Origin: an uncultured Bacteroidaceae bacterium
Lineage (GTDB): Bacteria > Bacteroidota > Bacteroidia > Bacteroidales > Bacteroidaceae
Assembly (NCBI GenBank): GCA_905233765.1
Contig: CAJOCU010000024.1
Coordinates: 2,397-38,775, forward strand
DNA: 36,379 nt
Reading direction: 5' to 3'
Position numbers and translations under genes: made by a program. Below are positions 24,181-34,020 of this stretch, in pieces. The notes beneath the pieces were generated by a model. That model worked only from the letters and a program-made list of their open reading frames with translations. It made no database searches and was not told where the DNA came from. Numbering within the stretch: the stretch's first letter is position 1; each line of letters begins with the position of its first letter.

Positions 24181-27100
24181 AAAAAATGGAAGCAAAAGCT
24201 TGGCGAGAGACTGTTGTCATCCCAACCTATGAGGTTGGCAATCCGGAGAAGAACCCCATCTTCCTGGAGAAACGCGTTTATCAGGGATCGAGCGGCGTGG
24301 TGTATCCCTACCCTGTCATCGAGTCGATCAGCGATGAGAAGGTGGACAAGGAGTGGCAAGCCGTCTGGCTGGAGAACGAATACATCAAGGTGATGATTCT
24401 GCCCGAGCTGGGCGGACGTGTACAGATGGCCTATGACAAGATTCGTCAGCGCCATTTCGTGTACTACAACCACGTCATCAAGCCTGCGTTGGTTGGCTTG
24501 GCCGGCCCGTGGATTAGCGGTGGCATTGAGTTCAACTGGCCTCAGCACCATCGGCCCTCAACCTATATGCCGGTTGACTGCGACATCGTGGAGAACGAGG
24601 ACGGCAGCGTCACCGTGTGGGTGAACGAGATGGAGCGGATGTTCCACCAGAAGGGTATGGCCGGCTTCACGCTGCGCCCCGGTTGCGCGTATCTGGAGAT
24701 CCAGGGGCGCGTGTCGAACCGCACCCCATTGCCGCAAACTTTCCTGTGGTGGGCCAACCCCGCTGTGGAGGTGAACGACGATTACCAGAGCGTGTTCCCA
24801 CCCGATGTGAATGCCGTCTTCGATCATGGCAAGCGTGCCGTCAGCAGCTTCCCCATCGCCACGGGTACCTATTATAAGATGGACTATTCCGCTGGTGTGG
24901 ACATCTCCAACTACAAGAATATCAAGGTGCCGACCAGCTATATGGCTGTCAACTCGAAGTACGACTTCGAGGGCGGCTACGAAAACGACACGCAGGCGGG
25001 GATGCTCCACGTGGCCAGCCACCATTTCTCGCCGGGCAAGAAGCAGTGGACGTGGGGCAACGGCGACTTCGGCAGGGCGTGGGACCGCAACCTGACTGAT
25101 GAAAGTCCCTCGGGGGAGACTGGGAAGGGGCTCTTCCGCCCCTACATCGAACTGATGGCAGGTGTCTATACCGAGAACCAACCCGACTTCACGTGGCTGA
25201 TGCCCTACGAGGAGAAGCAGTTCGTACAGTACTTCATGCCGTATCGCGAGATTGGCATCGTGAAGCAGGCTTCGAAGGACTTTGTCTTCAATATTGGAAA
25301 GGCTGGCGCACAAGTTGTTTTCAAGGTGCTGGCGACATCGAAGCAGGAGGTGCGCCTCGTGCTGAAGAACAAGAGCGGCGAGGTTTTTTATAATAAGGTG
25401 GTGACGCTGTCGCCCGAGACGGTGCTTACTGAGGCTGTCGATGCTAAGGGTGCAGCGCTGAGCGACCTGCTCTTCACCATTGACCGTCCGCAACATCCGC
25501 GGCGACTTCCGCTGCAGGAATGGCACGCCGAATCGGACGAGATTCGCCCGATTCCCGATGCCGCCGAGGCCGCGCTGTCGCCCACGGACACCAAGACCAA
25601 CGACCAGCTCTATCTCACGGGCCTCCATCTGGAGCAGTACCGCCATGCCACCTGGAGCGCGCTCGACTACTACGAGGAGGCGCTGCGGCGCGACCCCAAC
25701 GATGTGCGCTGCCTGAATCAGACGGGGCTGTGGTACCTGCGTCGCGGAAGGTTCGAGAAGGCTGTAGGATATCTGCGTCGTGCCGTCAAGATCTGGCAGA
25801 AGCGCAACCCCAACCCCTACGACGGCGAGCCCATCTACAACCTCGCCCTAGCATTAAAATATCAAGGGCTTGCAGAAATCGTGAATGGAAGATGGTCAGA
25901 TAGTAAATTAAATGAGGCCTACCAGCTCTTCTGGAAATCCACTTGGAACAAGGCTTGGGCCGATGCCGGCTACTTCGAGGCGGCGTGCATCAGCATGAGT
26001 GAAGGCCGCTACGAGGACGCACTCGACGAGCTGGAGCGCAGCCTGTCGTTCAACAGCAACAACCACAAGGCGCGCGCCCTGAAGGCCGCGGCCCTGCGTA
26101 AATTGGATCGCAAGGAAGAGGGGCTGCAGTGGATTGCAGCGTCGTACGAGAAAGACCATTTCAACTACGGTTGCATGTTCGAAGAGCATCTACTGACAGG
26201 AGACCAGCAGCCGCTGAAGCGCATCCGGGAGCTGATGCACGGCAGCCCGCAGAACTACCATGAGCTGGCGCTCGACTATGCGCTGGCTGGCCTCTGGCTG
26301 GAGTGCATCGATGTGCTCCAGACGGCAGAGGCCCAGAACCACCCGATGACCTGCTACCACAAGGGCTATGCGCTGTTGATGATGGGCGAACGCGACAAAG
26401 CCAAGGAGTGCTTCAAGCAGGCCGAGCAGACAGACTCCTACTGCTGTTTCCCAAATCGTCTGGAGGACATCCTCGCCCTGGAGTGCGCCAAGGCCCTAAA
26501 CCCCGACGGCGCCAAGGCACCCTATTATCTAGGATGCCTGTACTACGACAAGCGCCAATACGACGTGGCCGTTGACAACTGGGAGCGCTCAGCCGCACGC
26601 GATGCCACCTTCCCCGCTGTATGGCGCAACCTGGCACTCGCACGGTTCAACAAACAGAATCAGCAGCAGGAGGCCCTTGAGTATATGGAACGGGCTTTCC
26701 GTCTTGACGAGACAGACGCTCGCATCCTCATGGAGCTCGACCAGCTCTACAAGCGACTGCAGAAGCCACACGCCGAGCGCCTGGCCTTCCTCCAGAAGTA
26801 TCCGCAGCTGATTGCACAGCGCGATGACCTCGTGCTCGAGGAAATCACCCTGTTGAACCAGCTCGGGCGCTACGAAGAAGCAATGGCGAAACTCGATGCC
26901 CACACCTTCCACCCCTGGGAGGGCGGCGAAGGAAAGGTGCCCGCACAGTACCAGCTCTGCCGCGTGGAGCTGGCCCTCAGAGCCATCGCTGCCAAGGACT
27001 ACGAGAAGGCGATCACGCTGTTGCAGCAATGCCTCGAGTATCCGCCCCATCTGGGCGAAGGCAAGCTCTACGGAGCCCAAGAGAACGACTTCTACTACTT

Positions 27101-27542
27101 GCTGGGCGTTGCCTACGATGCGATGGGAGAAAAGGCGAAGGCACGCGCGTGCTGGGAGGAAGCCACCAAGGGCCCGCAGGAACCAGCTGCCGCCATGTAC
27201 TACAACGATGCCAAGCCCGACAAGATATTCTATCAGGGAATGGCACTGCAGAAGCTGGGCCGCGAGGACGAGGCGCACGGACGCTTCTACCGCCTCACGA
27301 ACTACGGCAAGCAGCACATCTTCGAGCACCAGGTGATGGACTACTTCGCCGTGTCGCTGCCCGACCTGCTCATCTGGGAGGACTCGCTCGACACGAAGAA
27401 CCTCATCCACTGCAAGTACATGCTCGCACTCGGCTACTACGGAATGGGCGAACGCGAGAAGTCCGAGCGATACCTGCAGGAAGTGGAGGCGCTCGACTGC
27501 AACCACCTAGGTATTCTGCAGTTCCGCAACTTCATCAGATAA
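24171..27542 (+). CDS. DUF5107 domain protein with C-terminal TPR repeats
   Basis: The 1123-residue protein starts with a DUF5107 domain (about 20-430), a family linked to carbohydrate metabolism and often encoded near sugar genes. Conserved segments include ENEYIKVMILPELGGRVQMAYD, GGIEFNWPQHHRPSTYMPVD and WWANPAVEVNDDYQSVFP; the pattern suggests a galactose-mutarotase-like beta-sandwich. From about residue 480 onward TPR-like repeats dominate (ALDYYEEALRRDPNDVRCLNQTGLWYLRRG). No signal peptide is seen, so it is probably cytosolic. It follows the sugar transporter by 24 bases and likely acts on the imported sugar; the reaction is not known. ATG 24186 (MEAKAW) is an alternative start. Residues SPSGETGKGLFR at 25104-25139 look like a repeat relic, and AEIVNGRWSDSKLN near 25870-25912 also looks inserted. 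Confidence 0.88.
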   Translation: MKSEKMEAKAWRETVVIPTYEVGNPEKNPIFLEKRVYQGSSGVVYPYPVIESISDEKVDKEWQAVWLENEYIKVMILPELGGRVQMAYDKIRQRHFVYYNHVIKPALVGLAGPWISGGIEFNWPQHHRPSTYMPVDCDIVENEDGSVTVWVNEMERMFHQKGMAGFTLRPGCAYLEIQGRVSNRTPLPQTFLWWANPAVEVNDDYQSVFPPDVNAVFDHGKRAVSSFPIATGTYYKMDYSAGVDISNYKNIKVPTSYMAVNSKYDFEGGYENDTQAGMLHVASHHFSPGKKQWTWGNGDFGRAWDRNLTDESPSGETGKGLFRPYIELMAGVYTENQPDFTWLMPYEEKQFVQYFMPYREIGIVKQASKDFVFNIGKAGAQVVFKVLATSKQEVRLVLKNKSGEVFYNKVVTLSPETVLTEAVDAKGAALSDLLFTIDRPQHPRRLPLQEWHAESDEIRPIPDAAEAALSPTDTKTNDQLYLTGLHLEQYRHATWSALDYYEEALRRDPNDVRCLNQTGLWYLRRGRFEKAVGYLRRAVKIWQKRNPNPYDGEPIYNLALALKYQGLAEIVNGRWSDSKLNEAYQLFWKSTWNKAWADAGYFEAACISMSEGRYEDALDELERSLSFNSNNHKARALKAAALRKLDRKEEGLQWIAASYEKDHFNYGCMFEEHLLTGDQQPLKRIRELMHGSPQNYHELALDYALAGLWLECIDVLQTAEAQNHPMTCYHKGYALLMMGERDKAKECFKQAEQTDSYCCFPNRLEDILALECAKALNPDGAKAPYYLGCLYYDKRQYDVAVDNWERSAARDATFPAVWRNLALARFNKQNQQQEALEYMERAFRLDETDARILMELDQLYKRLQKPHAERLAFLQKYPQLIAQRDDLVLEEITLLNQLGRYEEAMAKLDAHTFHPWEGGEGKVPAQYQLCRVELALRAIAAKDYEKAITLLQQCLEYPPHLGEGKLYGAQENDFYYLLGVAYDAMGEKAKARACWEEATKGPQEPAAAMYYNDAKPDKIFYQGMALQKLGREDEAHGRFYRLTNYGKQHIFEHQVMDYFAVSLPDLLIWEDSLDTKNLIHCKYMLALGYYGMGEREKSERYLQEVEALDCNHLGILQFRNFIR
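25104..25139 (+). repeat. Probable in-frame repeat relic in the DUF5107 gene
   Basis: Twelve codons (SPSGETGKGLFR) sit between NLTDE and PYIELMAGVY, which I would expect to be nearly adjacent in the family. The bases CCCTCGGGGGAGACTGGGAA resemble the core of the GC-rich palindromic repeats elsewhere in this window. Confidence 0.45.
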
Positions 27543-27663
27543 GAGGAAGCAGCGATTCATGATGAAGGAAAGCGGGTTCGTTGAGAACCGAGCCTGGCAG
27601 GATAATAAAGGAGCGCAGCGCGTCGTTATGATGACAGAGCTTACACACAATATCAGACATCAA

Positions 27664-29724
27664 ATGAAAAACAGAACTCTCCACATCATCCTGTCAGCGG
27701 CGCTTGCTGCCGTGGCCACCAGCTGCTCCACCGACGACAGCCTTGACACCCTGGACACCGGCACCGGCGGCAGCAACAACTACACGACAGCCTACACAGG
27801 CGACTGGAACGGCAACGCCGGCAACTTCACCAGCAGCTACTCTCCCGCCCTCACGGGCGACGTTCTCTCCTTCAGTGCGGCCTTCGACGACAGCGATGCC
27901 GCCACCTACGGCAGCACCACTGAGACAGCGCCCACCAGCGAGAGCGATGCCGACTACGAGGACTACGTGGAGAACTTCACCGAGCGCTTCCGCATCACAA
28001 TCACCTACAGCGAAGGCAGTGCCACCGCTACCGGCGACGTGGACCTGGTGACCATGAGCATCAGCGGCGCCGATGTGGCCGTGACGAGCTCACAGAAAGG
28101 CATCACCTACGTGCTCACAGGCAGCGCCTCGGAGGGTTCCTTCAAGATGGTCAACGGCGACGACAACAAGAAGTTCGGCCTCATCCTGCGCAACCTCACA
28201 CTGTCGAAAGCCAACGGCGCCGCCATCAATATCCAGCCCTCGAAGCGTTGCTATCTGCAGGTGGAGGGTTCCAATACGCTCTCCAACACCGGCACCTTCT
28301 CCAGCAGCGAGGAGCAGCAGAAAGGCTGCATCTTCAGCGAGGGAAAGCTCCTCGTCAGCGGCAGCGGATCGCTCAATGTCAGCAGCGCTGCGATGCATGC
28401 GCTGGCCTCGGACGACTACGTGTGGGTCCACAGCGGCCCAACCCTGCAGCTCACCAGCCAGGCCAAGGACGGCATCCACGCCAACGACAGCGTAGTGGTC
28501 ACGGGCGGCAAGACCTACATCACCTCCTACGGCGACGGCATCCAAGTGGACGAGGCCACGGGCAACTATGTGCAGAAAGGCGGTTTCGTTCGTGTGGTAG
28601 CCTCCTCGGGCAGCACCGACCGCAGTCATGGCGTGAAGTCCGCCGGCAATGTGCTGTTCTACGGCGGCGCGCTGCAGGCTAGCGTGAGCGACCCGGCTGC
28701 CAAAGGTGTGAACGCGGACGGCGACATCACCATCGCGGGCGGCAAGCTGACACTCCTCACCAGCGGCAATGGCACCTACGACAGCGACGATGCCGACACG
28801 AAAGCCTGCGCCGGCCTCGCGGCAGAGGGTAACATCACCATCAGCGGCGGCAACCTCCTCTGCCAGAGCAGCGGCAGCGGCGGCAAGGGCATCAAAGCCG
28901 ACGGCACACTGACCTTCAACGACGGCTGCACCGTGCGCGTGCTCACACAAGGGCGCCGCTACTCCCACAGCAACTCCCTGCACAGCTCGCCCAAGGGCAT
29001 TAAGAGCACAGGCAAGATGACCTTCAACGGCGGCACCGTCGTAGTCCGCCTCACAGGCACCGGCGACGGCACCGAGGGCATCGAGAGCAAGGGCGCCATC
29101 ACCGTCAACGACGGCTACATCGCCGTCAGCAGCTACGACGACGCCATCAACAGCAAGTACGACCTCACCGTCAACGGCGGCTACATCTACGCCCAAGGCA
29201 CCAACAACGACGCCCTCGACGCCAACCGCAACCTAGCCATCAACGGCGGCGTCATCCTCGCCTCTGGCGGCGCACAACCCGAGAATGCACTGGATGCTGC
29301 CGAGGGCTACTGCATCTACATCAACGGCGGATGGGTGTTCGGCATCGGCGGATCAACGTCCGAGACCGCCAGCGGCAGCCAACAGGCCAGCATCGCATAC
29401 AGTGCCAGCGTCAGCGGCCGCACCCTCGGCCTCTACGACAGCAGCGGCAACGGGAAGCTCTACGTCAGCGTCCCCTCCACCTCCTGCTCGGCCTGCTACA
29501 CCACCGCCTACGGCATGACTGCCGGCAGCAGCTACACCCTCACCACCGGCGCCAGCGTCAGCGGAGGCACCACGTGGTGCGGCATCAACGCCACCGGCTC
29601 CATCAGCGGAGGCAGCACACTCGGCACCGCCACAGCCGCCGCTTGCGTAGGCCAAGGAATGGGCGGAGGCGGAGGACAACCGGGAGGGCAGCCTGGTGGA
29701 CAGCCCGGCGGCGGTCGCCACTAA
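27664..29724 (+). CDS. Lipoprotein with Cthe_2159-like carbohydrate-binding domain
   Basis: The 686-residue protein begins with a lipoprotein signal (MKNRTLHIILSAALAAVATSC, lipid-anchored Cys about residue 21), so it is probably at the outer membrane. The body has many short strands ending in Asn-Gly or Gly-Gly turns (LTVNGGYIYAQGTNNDALDANR, ITISGGNLLCQSSGSGGKGIKADG). This is the pattern of the right-handed beta-helix family Cthe_2159, members of which bind polysaccharide such as pectin. The C-terminus is a Gly/Gln/Pro tail (GGQPGGQPGGQPGGG). I chose ATG 27664 because the in-frame extension from 27559 precedes the signal peptide. The gap before it (27543-27663) shows no clear promoter, so it may be read from the transporter operon. 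Confidence 0.88.
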   Translation: MKNRTLHIILSAALAAVATSCSTDDSLDTLDTGTGGSNNYTTAYTGDWNGNAGNFTSSYSPALTGDVLSFSAAFDDSDAATYGSTTETAPTSESDADYEDYVENFTERFRITITYSEGSATATGDVDLVTMSISGADVAVTSSQKGITYVLTGSASEGSFKMVNGDDNKKFGLILRNLTLSKANGAAINIQPSKRCYLQVEGSNTLSNTGTFSSSEEQQKGCIFSEGKLLVSGSGSLNVSSAAMHALASDDYVWVHSGPTLQLTSQAKDGIHANDSVVVTGGKTYITSYGDGIQVDEATGNYVQKGGFVRVVASSGSTDRSHGVKSAGNVLFYGGALQASVSDPAAKGVNADGDITIAGGKLTLLTSGNGTYDSDDADTKACAGLAAEGNITISGGNLLCQSSGSGGKGIKADGTLTFNDGCTVRVLTQGRRYSHSNSLHSSPKGIKSTGKMTFNGGTVVVRLTGTGDGTEGIESKGAITVNDGYIAVSSYDDAINSKYDLTVNGGYIYAQGTNNDALDANRNLAINGGVILASGGAQPENALDAAEGYCIYINGGWVFGIGGSTSETASGSQQASIAYSASVSGRTLGLYDSSGNGKLYVSVPSTSCSACYTTAYGMTAGSSYTLTTGASVSGGTTWCGINATGSISGGSTLGTATAAACVGQGMGGGGGQPGGQPGGQPGGGRH

Positions 29725-29826
29725 TACGGTCGCAAAGCCTCCTCAACAAGCACCTTTACTGTATTAAGTCAATGCGTAAAAGGAGAAAAAGGGGTGGTGC
29801 CAGGCTTTCTTTTTCGAAAAATGTTG

Positions 29827-29834
29827 TAACTTTG
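29827..29834 (+). promoter_or_regulatory. C69 dipeptidase promoter, -7 element TAACTTTG
   Basis: TAACTTTG matches TAnnTTTG, 30 bases before the chosen start at 29865. Confidence 0.7.
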
Positions 29835-29864
29835 CACTGGAAATAAATGCAAAAGACAGAGACA

Positions 29865-31493
29865 ATGAAACGATTTGGATTGATCATCGCAGTCATGGCA
29901 CTGACAATGAAGACGATGGCGTGCACGAACCTCATCGTGGGCAAGCGCGCCTCGGCTGACGGCTCGGTCATGGCCACCTACAATGCCGACGACTACGGCT
30001 CCTACGGCTTCCTGCACTTCTACCCTGCCGGCGCTCACCCCGCAGGGGCGATGCGGGCACTCTACGACTACGAGACGAACAACTACCTGGGCGAGATTCC
30101 TGAGGTGGCCTACACCTACGGCGTGGTGGGACAGATGAACGACCAGCAACTCACCGTCCTGGAGACGACATTCGGCGGACGCGAAGAGCTCGTCGATACC
30201 ACGGGACTGCTGGACTACGGCTCACTGATGTACCTGACGCTGCAACGCGCCAAGAACGCCCGTGAGGCCATTGACGTGTGGGTCAATCTGGCTGACACCT
30301 ACGGCTACCGCAGCGAGGGCGAGAGCATCACCTTTGCAGACCCAAATGACGTGTGGGTGATGGATATGATCGGGCGCGGACCAGGCGTGAAGGGCATCGT
30401 GTGGGTGGCACGGCGCCTGCCCGATGATTGCATCACAGGCCACGCCAACCAAGCGCGCATCACAACCTTCCCACTCAAAGATAAAGAGAACTGCCTCTAT
30501 GCGAAGGATGTGATTAAGTTCGCCCGCGAGAAGGGTTTCTTCACGGGCAAGGACAAGGACTTCTCGTTCCGCGAGGCCTACGCGCCCAACGACTTCGGAG
30601 GCCGCCGCATCTGCGATGCCCGCGTATGGAGTTTCTTCAACCGATGCTGCAAGGGGATGGAGCGCTATCTGCCTTATATCCAAGGTATAGAGAACAACAC
30701 CGAGGAGCTGCCGTGGTGCGTGAAACCCGACCAGCCCGTGACGCTGAACGCCCTGAAGCAGGCGATGCGCGACCACTACGAGGGCACACCGCTGGCGATG
30801 ACCAACGACCTGGGCGCAGGCCCCTACGAGATGCCCTACCGCCCCACCCCGCTCTACTTTCGAGTGGATAGTGTGAAGTACTACAACGAACGCCCCATCT
30901 CCACGCAGCAGACGGCTGTCACATACGTGGCACAGATGCGCTCATGGCTGCCGAACCACGTCGGCGGCGTGCTGTGGGTGGGCCTCGACGATGCGAACAT
31001 GGTGGCCTACACGCCACTCTACTGCTGCGCCACGGAGCTGCCCGAGTGCTACACGGAGGGCGTAGCCAACGCCTTCACGTTCACACCCCGCAGCGCCTAC
31101 TGGCTGTGCAACGCGCTCTCGAACTTCGTCTATCCGCGCTACTGCCAGCTCTTCCCCGAGCTGCAGGCCGTGCGCGATGAACTGGACAACGACTTCGAGA
31201 GCCTGCTCGACAAGACGGACAAGGAGGCGCTGGCCATGACCACCGGCGAGGCGGTCAAGCACCTCACGGCCTACGGATGCCGCGCCGCCAGCGCAATGAT
31301 GGACCGCTGGCGCGGACTGTTCGAGCGACTGATTGTGAAGTACAACGATATGACAGAAAAGCCCGAGGAGAACGGGCAGTACAAGCGTACGGCAGGCGGC
31401 GAGCACGTGCCCGTCATCCGCCCGGGATATCCGGAACGCTACCGTCGCGCCATCATTCAAGAAACAGGAGAACGATACAGGGTTCCAAATTGA
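29865..31493 (+). CDS. C69 family dipeptidase, exported
   Basis: This Ntn-hydrolase family cleaves dipeptides with an N-terminal cysteine nucleophile that is exposed by processing. After a signal-like segment (MKRFGLIIAVMALTMKTMA) comes CTNLIVGKRASADGSV, so Cys20 is the expected nucleophile. Other family segments are SFFNRCCKGMERYLPY, TPLAMTNDLGAGPYEMPYRP and ISTQQTAVTYVAQMRSWLP. ATG 29865 is chosen because it lies directly before the signal segment and after the -7 element; the ATG at 29847 would add six residues. The mature protein likely acts in the periplasm or at the cell surface, feeding peptides to the cell. It ends three bases from the convergent folC gene. Confidence 0.92.
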   Translation: MKRFGLIIAVMALTMKTMACTNLIVGKRASADGSVMATYNADDYGSYGFLHFYPAGAHPAGAMRALYDYETNNYLGEIPEVAYTYGVVGQMNDQQLTVLETTFGGREELVDTTGLLDYGSLMYLTLQRAKNAREAIDVWVNLADTYGYRSEGESITFADPNDVWVMDMIGRGPGVKGIVWVARRLPDDCITGHANQARITTFPLKDKENCLYAKDVIKFAREKGFFTGKDKDFSFREAYAPNDFGGRRICDARVWSFFNRCCKGMERYLPYIQGIENNTEELPWCVKPDQPVTLNALKQAMRDHYEGTPLAMTNDLGAGPYEMPYRPTPLYFRVDSVKYYNERPISTQQTAVTYVAQMRSWLPNHVGGVLWVGLDDANMVAYTPLYCCATELPECYTEGVANAFTFTPRSAYWLCNALSNFVYPRYCQLFPELQAVRDELDNDFESLLDKTDKEALAMTTGEAVKHLTAYGCRAASAMMDRWRGLFERLIVKYNDMTEKPEENGQYKRTAGGEHVPVIRPGYPERYRRAIIQETGERYRVPN

Positions 31494-31496
31494 CAA

Positions 31497-32780
31497 TTAG
31501 CAAAAAATGGAGAAGTAGTCAGCTACGAGGTAGCAGGAACCACTGATTAGGACGAAGTCGTCGGGGTTGGCATCAGCAAGAGCCGCCTCGACGGCTTCTT
31601 TGATAGTCGGCACACACGTCTTGACCAACAGCCCATGTGCCTGTGCCACTGCCGCCAGCCGACGAGCCTCCAATGCCCGTTTCGAGGAGGGCTGAGTAAT
31701 GTAAAGCACTGCGCGGTCGCGCACCTGCTCGTAGAGCGTCAGCGCCTGCTCGTAGTCCTTGTCATCGACCATTCCGAAGATGACGCGCAGGATAGGCGCC
31801 TCCTGACGGCTCAACTGCTCCACCACATAGGCAATGCCGGCGGCGTTGTGGCCGACATCGCACACCATCGTAGGCCGCTCGCTCACCTGTTGCCAACGTC
31901 CGCGCAGCCCCGTCAGCTCCATCACATGAGCCAAGCCCTCGCCCACGGCCTCATCCGTAAGGCGTTCGGCATAGAAGGGTTGCTTGCACAACTCGTCGAT
32001 GGCACAGAGAACAGTCTGGACGTTCACGCGTTGGTAGGAGCCTTTAAGGGAAGGAGTGGTCACCGTTGAGTATTGGGGCTCTTCGTCGGCAAAGCGAAGG
32101 GATGGTTTCGCGCTATTTGATGCATTCTTTTCATTGAAAACACGAACAAACACCTCGCGGACTTCCGCATGATGGTTTGTCTCTCCAACCACGACACCCC
32201 TCCCCTTCTTCATAATTCCCGCTTTCTCCGCGGCAATCTTCGCGAGCGAGTCGCCCAGGAACTGCTGGTGGTCAAAGGAGATGTTGGTGATGATACTGAG
32301 GTCGGGTGTGATGATGTTCGTGCAGTCCAGACGTCCGCCGAGGCCCACTTCAACAACGGCCACATCGACCTCCTGCTCAGCAAAATAGAGGAAAGCCAAA
32401 GCCGTCGTCAGCTCGAAGAACGAGGGATAGAGCGGCTCGAAGAACGCGCGCTCCTGCTCTACAAAATCGATAACGCGCTGCTCCGGAATCATCTCGCCGT
32501 TCACACGGATGCGCTCGCGGAAATCCACGAGATGTGGCGAGGTGTAGAGTCCCACCCTCAAGCCTGCCGACTGCAGGATAGCCGCCAGCATCGACGATGT
32601 GCTGCCTTTTCCGTTGGTTCCCGCCACATGAATCGTACGGTAGCGACGATGCGGATGGCCGAAGTGCTCGTCCAGCGCGTGCGTATTCGACAAACCCTCC
32701 TTATAGGCACCAGCCCCGATGTTCTGGAACAACGGGGCTGCGTGATACAAATATTCTATTGTCTCTGCGTAAGAAAGCAT
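31497..32780 (-). CDS. folC: Bifunctional dihydrofolate synthase / folylpolyglutamate synthase
   Basis: FolC adds glutamate to dihydropteroate and then to folates. The 427-residue length is normal. The Mur-ligase-like ATP-binding loop is GTNGKGSTSSML. Other signatures are GLYTSPHLVDFRERIRVNG, VEVGLGGRLDCTNII and, in the C-terminal domain, DVGHNAAGIAYV. It follows dnaJ by 20 bases on the same strand, so it may be transcribed from the grpE promoter. Its stop lies three bases from the convergent C69 gene. Confidence 0.95.
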   Translation of the reverse strand: MLSYAETIEYLYHAAPLFQNIGAGAYKEGLSNTHALDEHFGHPHRRYRTIHVAGTNGKGSTSSMLAAILQSAGLRVGLYTSPHLVDFRERIRVNGEMIPEQRVIDFVEQERAFFEPLYPSFFELTTALAFLYFAEQEVDVAVVEVGLGGRLDCTNIITPDLSIITNISFDHQQFLGDSLAKIAAEKAGIMKKGRGVVVGETNHHAEVREVFVRVFNEKNASNSAKPSLRFADEEPQYSTVTTPSLKGSYQRVNVQTVLCAIDELCKQPFYAERLTDEAVGEGLAHVMELTGLRGRWQQVSERPTMVCDVGHNAAGIAYVVEQLSRQEAPILRVIFGMVDDKDYEQALTLYEQVRDRAVLYITQPSSKRALEARRLAAVAQAHGLLVKTCVPTIKEAVEAALADANPDDFVLISGSCYLVADYFSIFC

Positions 32781-32800
32781 GAATCTGTACTAGGTGAGTC

Positions 32801-34006
32801 TTACTCAAACAACCTCTTGAAATGGTTGAAGATGCGGTTCTTGACGCTTTGGTTGGGGCGCATATTTTCACTACCGCGCAGGCGCTCGAATGCCTCTTTC
32901 TCTTCGCGCGAGAGGGTTTCGGGGATATAGACAGAGATATTCACAATCTCGTCGCCGTTGCCGTAGCCGTAGCCCTGCAGGAACGGGAGTCCCTTGCCAC
33001 GCAAGCGTAGCACCTTGCCGGGCTGTGTGCCGGGGTCTATCTTCAGCTTCACCTTGCCGTCGAGGGTAGGCACCTCTACGCTGCCCCCCAGCACTGCCGT
33101 AGGCAGGTCTACGAGCAGGTTGTAGATGATGTCGTTGTCCTGGCGGATGAACTCCTTGTCCTGTTCCACCTCGATGAACACCTGGATGTCACCTGGAACA
33201 CCGCCGTGAATAGCTGCATCACCCTTTCCGGGCACGGTGACAACCATACCATCGGCCACGCCTGCGGGGATCTTCACCTCCACCACCTCGTCGCCTGTCT
33301 GTACGCCCGTGCCGCCACAGAGATGACATTTGTTCTTGATGATCTTACCCTCGCCACCGCAGTCGGGACACACGCTCTGCGTCTGCATCATCCCAAACAT
33401 CGAGCGCTGCTGACGGAGCACATAGCCGCTGCCGTGACACGTAGGACACGTCTGCGCATCGCCGCTACCATTCTCAGCGCCGCTGCCATGACAATGTGTA
33501 CAGGTCACCTTCTTGCGGACCTTGAACTTCTTCGTGACACCCGTGGCACATTCCTTCAGCGTCAGACGCACCTTCAGGCGCAGATCGCCGCCACGGTGCT
33601 GTTGCTGACGGCGTCCGCCGCCACCACCGAAACCACCGCCAAAGGGATTGAAACCGCCGCCAAACGAAGCGCCGCCACCAAAGAGGTCACCAAAGATGTC
33701 GCCAAACTGCGAGAAGATATCGTCCATCGACATGTTCTGGTAGCCGCCGCCTGCCGCGCCACCCACGCCGGCAAAGCCGAACTGGTCGTAGCGTTGACGT
33801 TTCTGCGGGTCATGCAGCACATCGTAGGCCTCGGCCGCCTCCTTGAACTTGGCTTCCGCTTCCTTCTTCTCGGCCTCGGACTTGTCGCCCTGACGGTCGG
33901 GGTGGTATTTGATGGCCATCTTCTTGTAGGCCGCCTTGATCTCCTGCTCCGTAGCAGTCTTGGCGACCCCAAGGACCTCGTAATAATCTCTTTTCTGTTC
34001 TGCCAT
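32801..34006 (-). CDS. dnaJ: Chaperone DnaJ (Hsp40)
   Basis: DnaJ delivers unfolded proteins to DnaK and stimulates its ATPase. The 401-residue protein has the full type I layout: J domain with the HPD motif (KYHPDRQG), a Gly/Phe-rich stretch (about 75-135), four CxxCxGxG zinc repeats ([32 protein letters not shown]) and the C-terminal substrate-binding domains. It lies 14 bases after grpE, the usual chaperone pair, and before folC. dnaK is not in this window. Confidence 0.97.
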   Translation of the reverse strand: MAEQKRDYYEVLGVAKTATEQEIKAAYKKMAIKYHPDRQGDKSEAEKKEAEAKFKEAAEAYDVLHDPQKRQRYDQFGFAGVGGAAGGGYQNMSMDDIFSQFGDIFGDLFGGGASFGGGFNPFGGGFGGGGGRRQQQHRGGDLRLKVRLTLKECATGVTKKFKVRKKVTCTHCHGSGAENGSGDAQTCPTCHGSGYVLRQQRSMFGMMQTQSVCPDCGGEGKIIKNKCHLCGGTGVQTGDEVVEVKIPAGVADGMVVTVPGKGDAAIHGGVPGDIQVFIEVEQDKEFIRQDNDIIYNLLVDLPTAVLGGSVEVPTLDGKVKLKIDPGTQPGKVLRLRGKGLPFLQGYGYGNGDEIVNISVYIPETLSREEKEAFERLRGSENMRPNQSVKNRIFNHFKRLFE

Positions 34007-34020
34007 AACCTACTTCTTTC

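Noticed and set aside
26589..27506. Minus-strand open frame opposite the DUF5107 gene
   Set aside because: Shadow frame in a GC-rich gene; the plus-strand TPR sequence is clear.
28090..29196. Minus-strand open frame opposite the carbohydrate-binding lipoprotein (368 codons)
   Set aside because: Low-complexity Ala/Val/Gly content produced by GC-rich repeats in the real gene; no ribosome-binding site.
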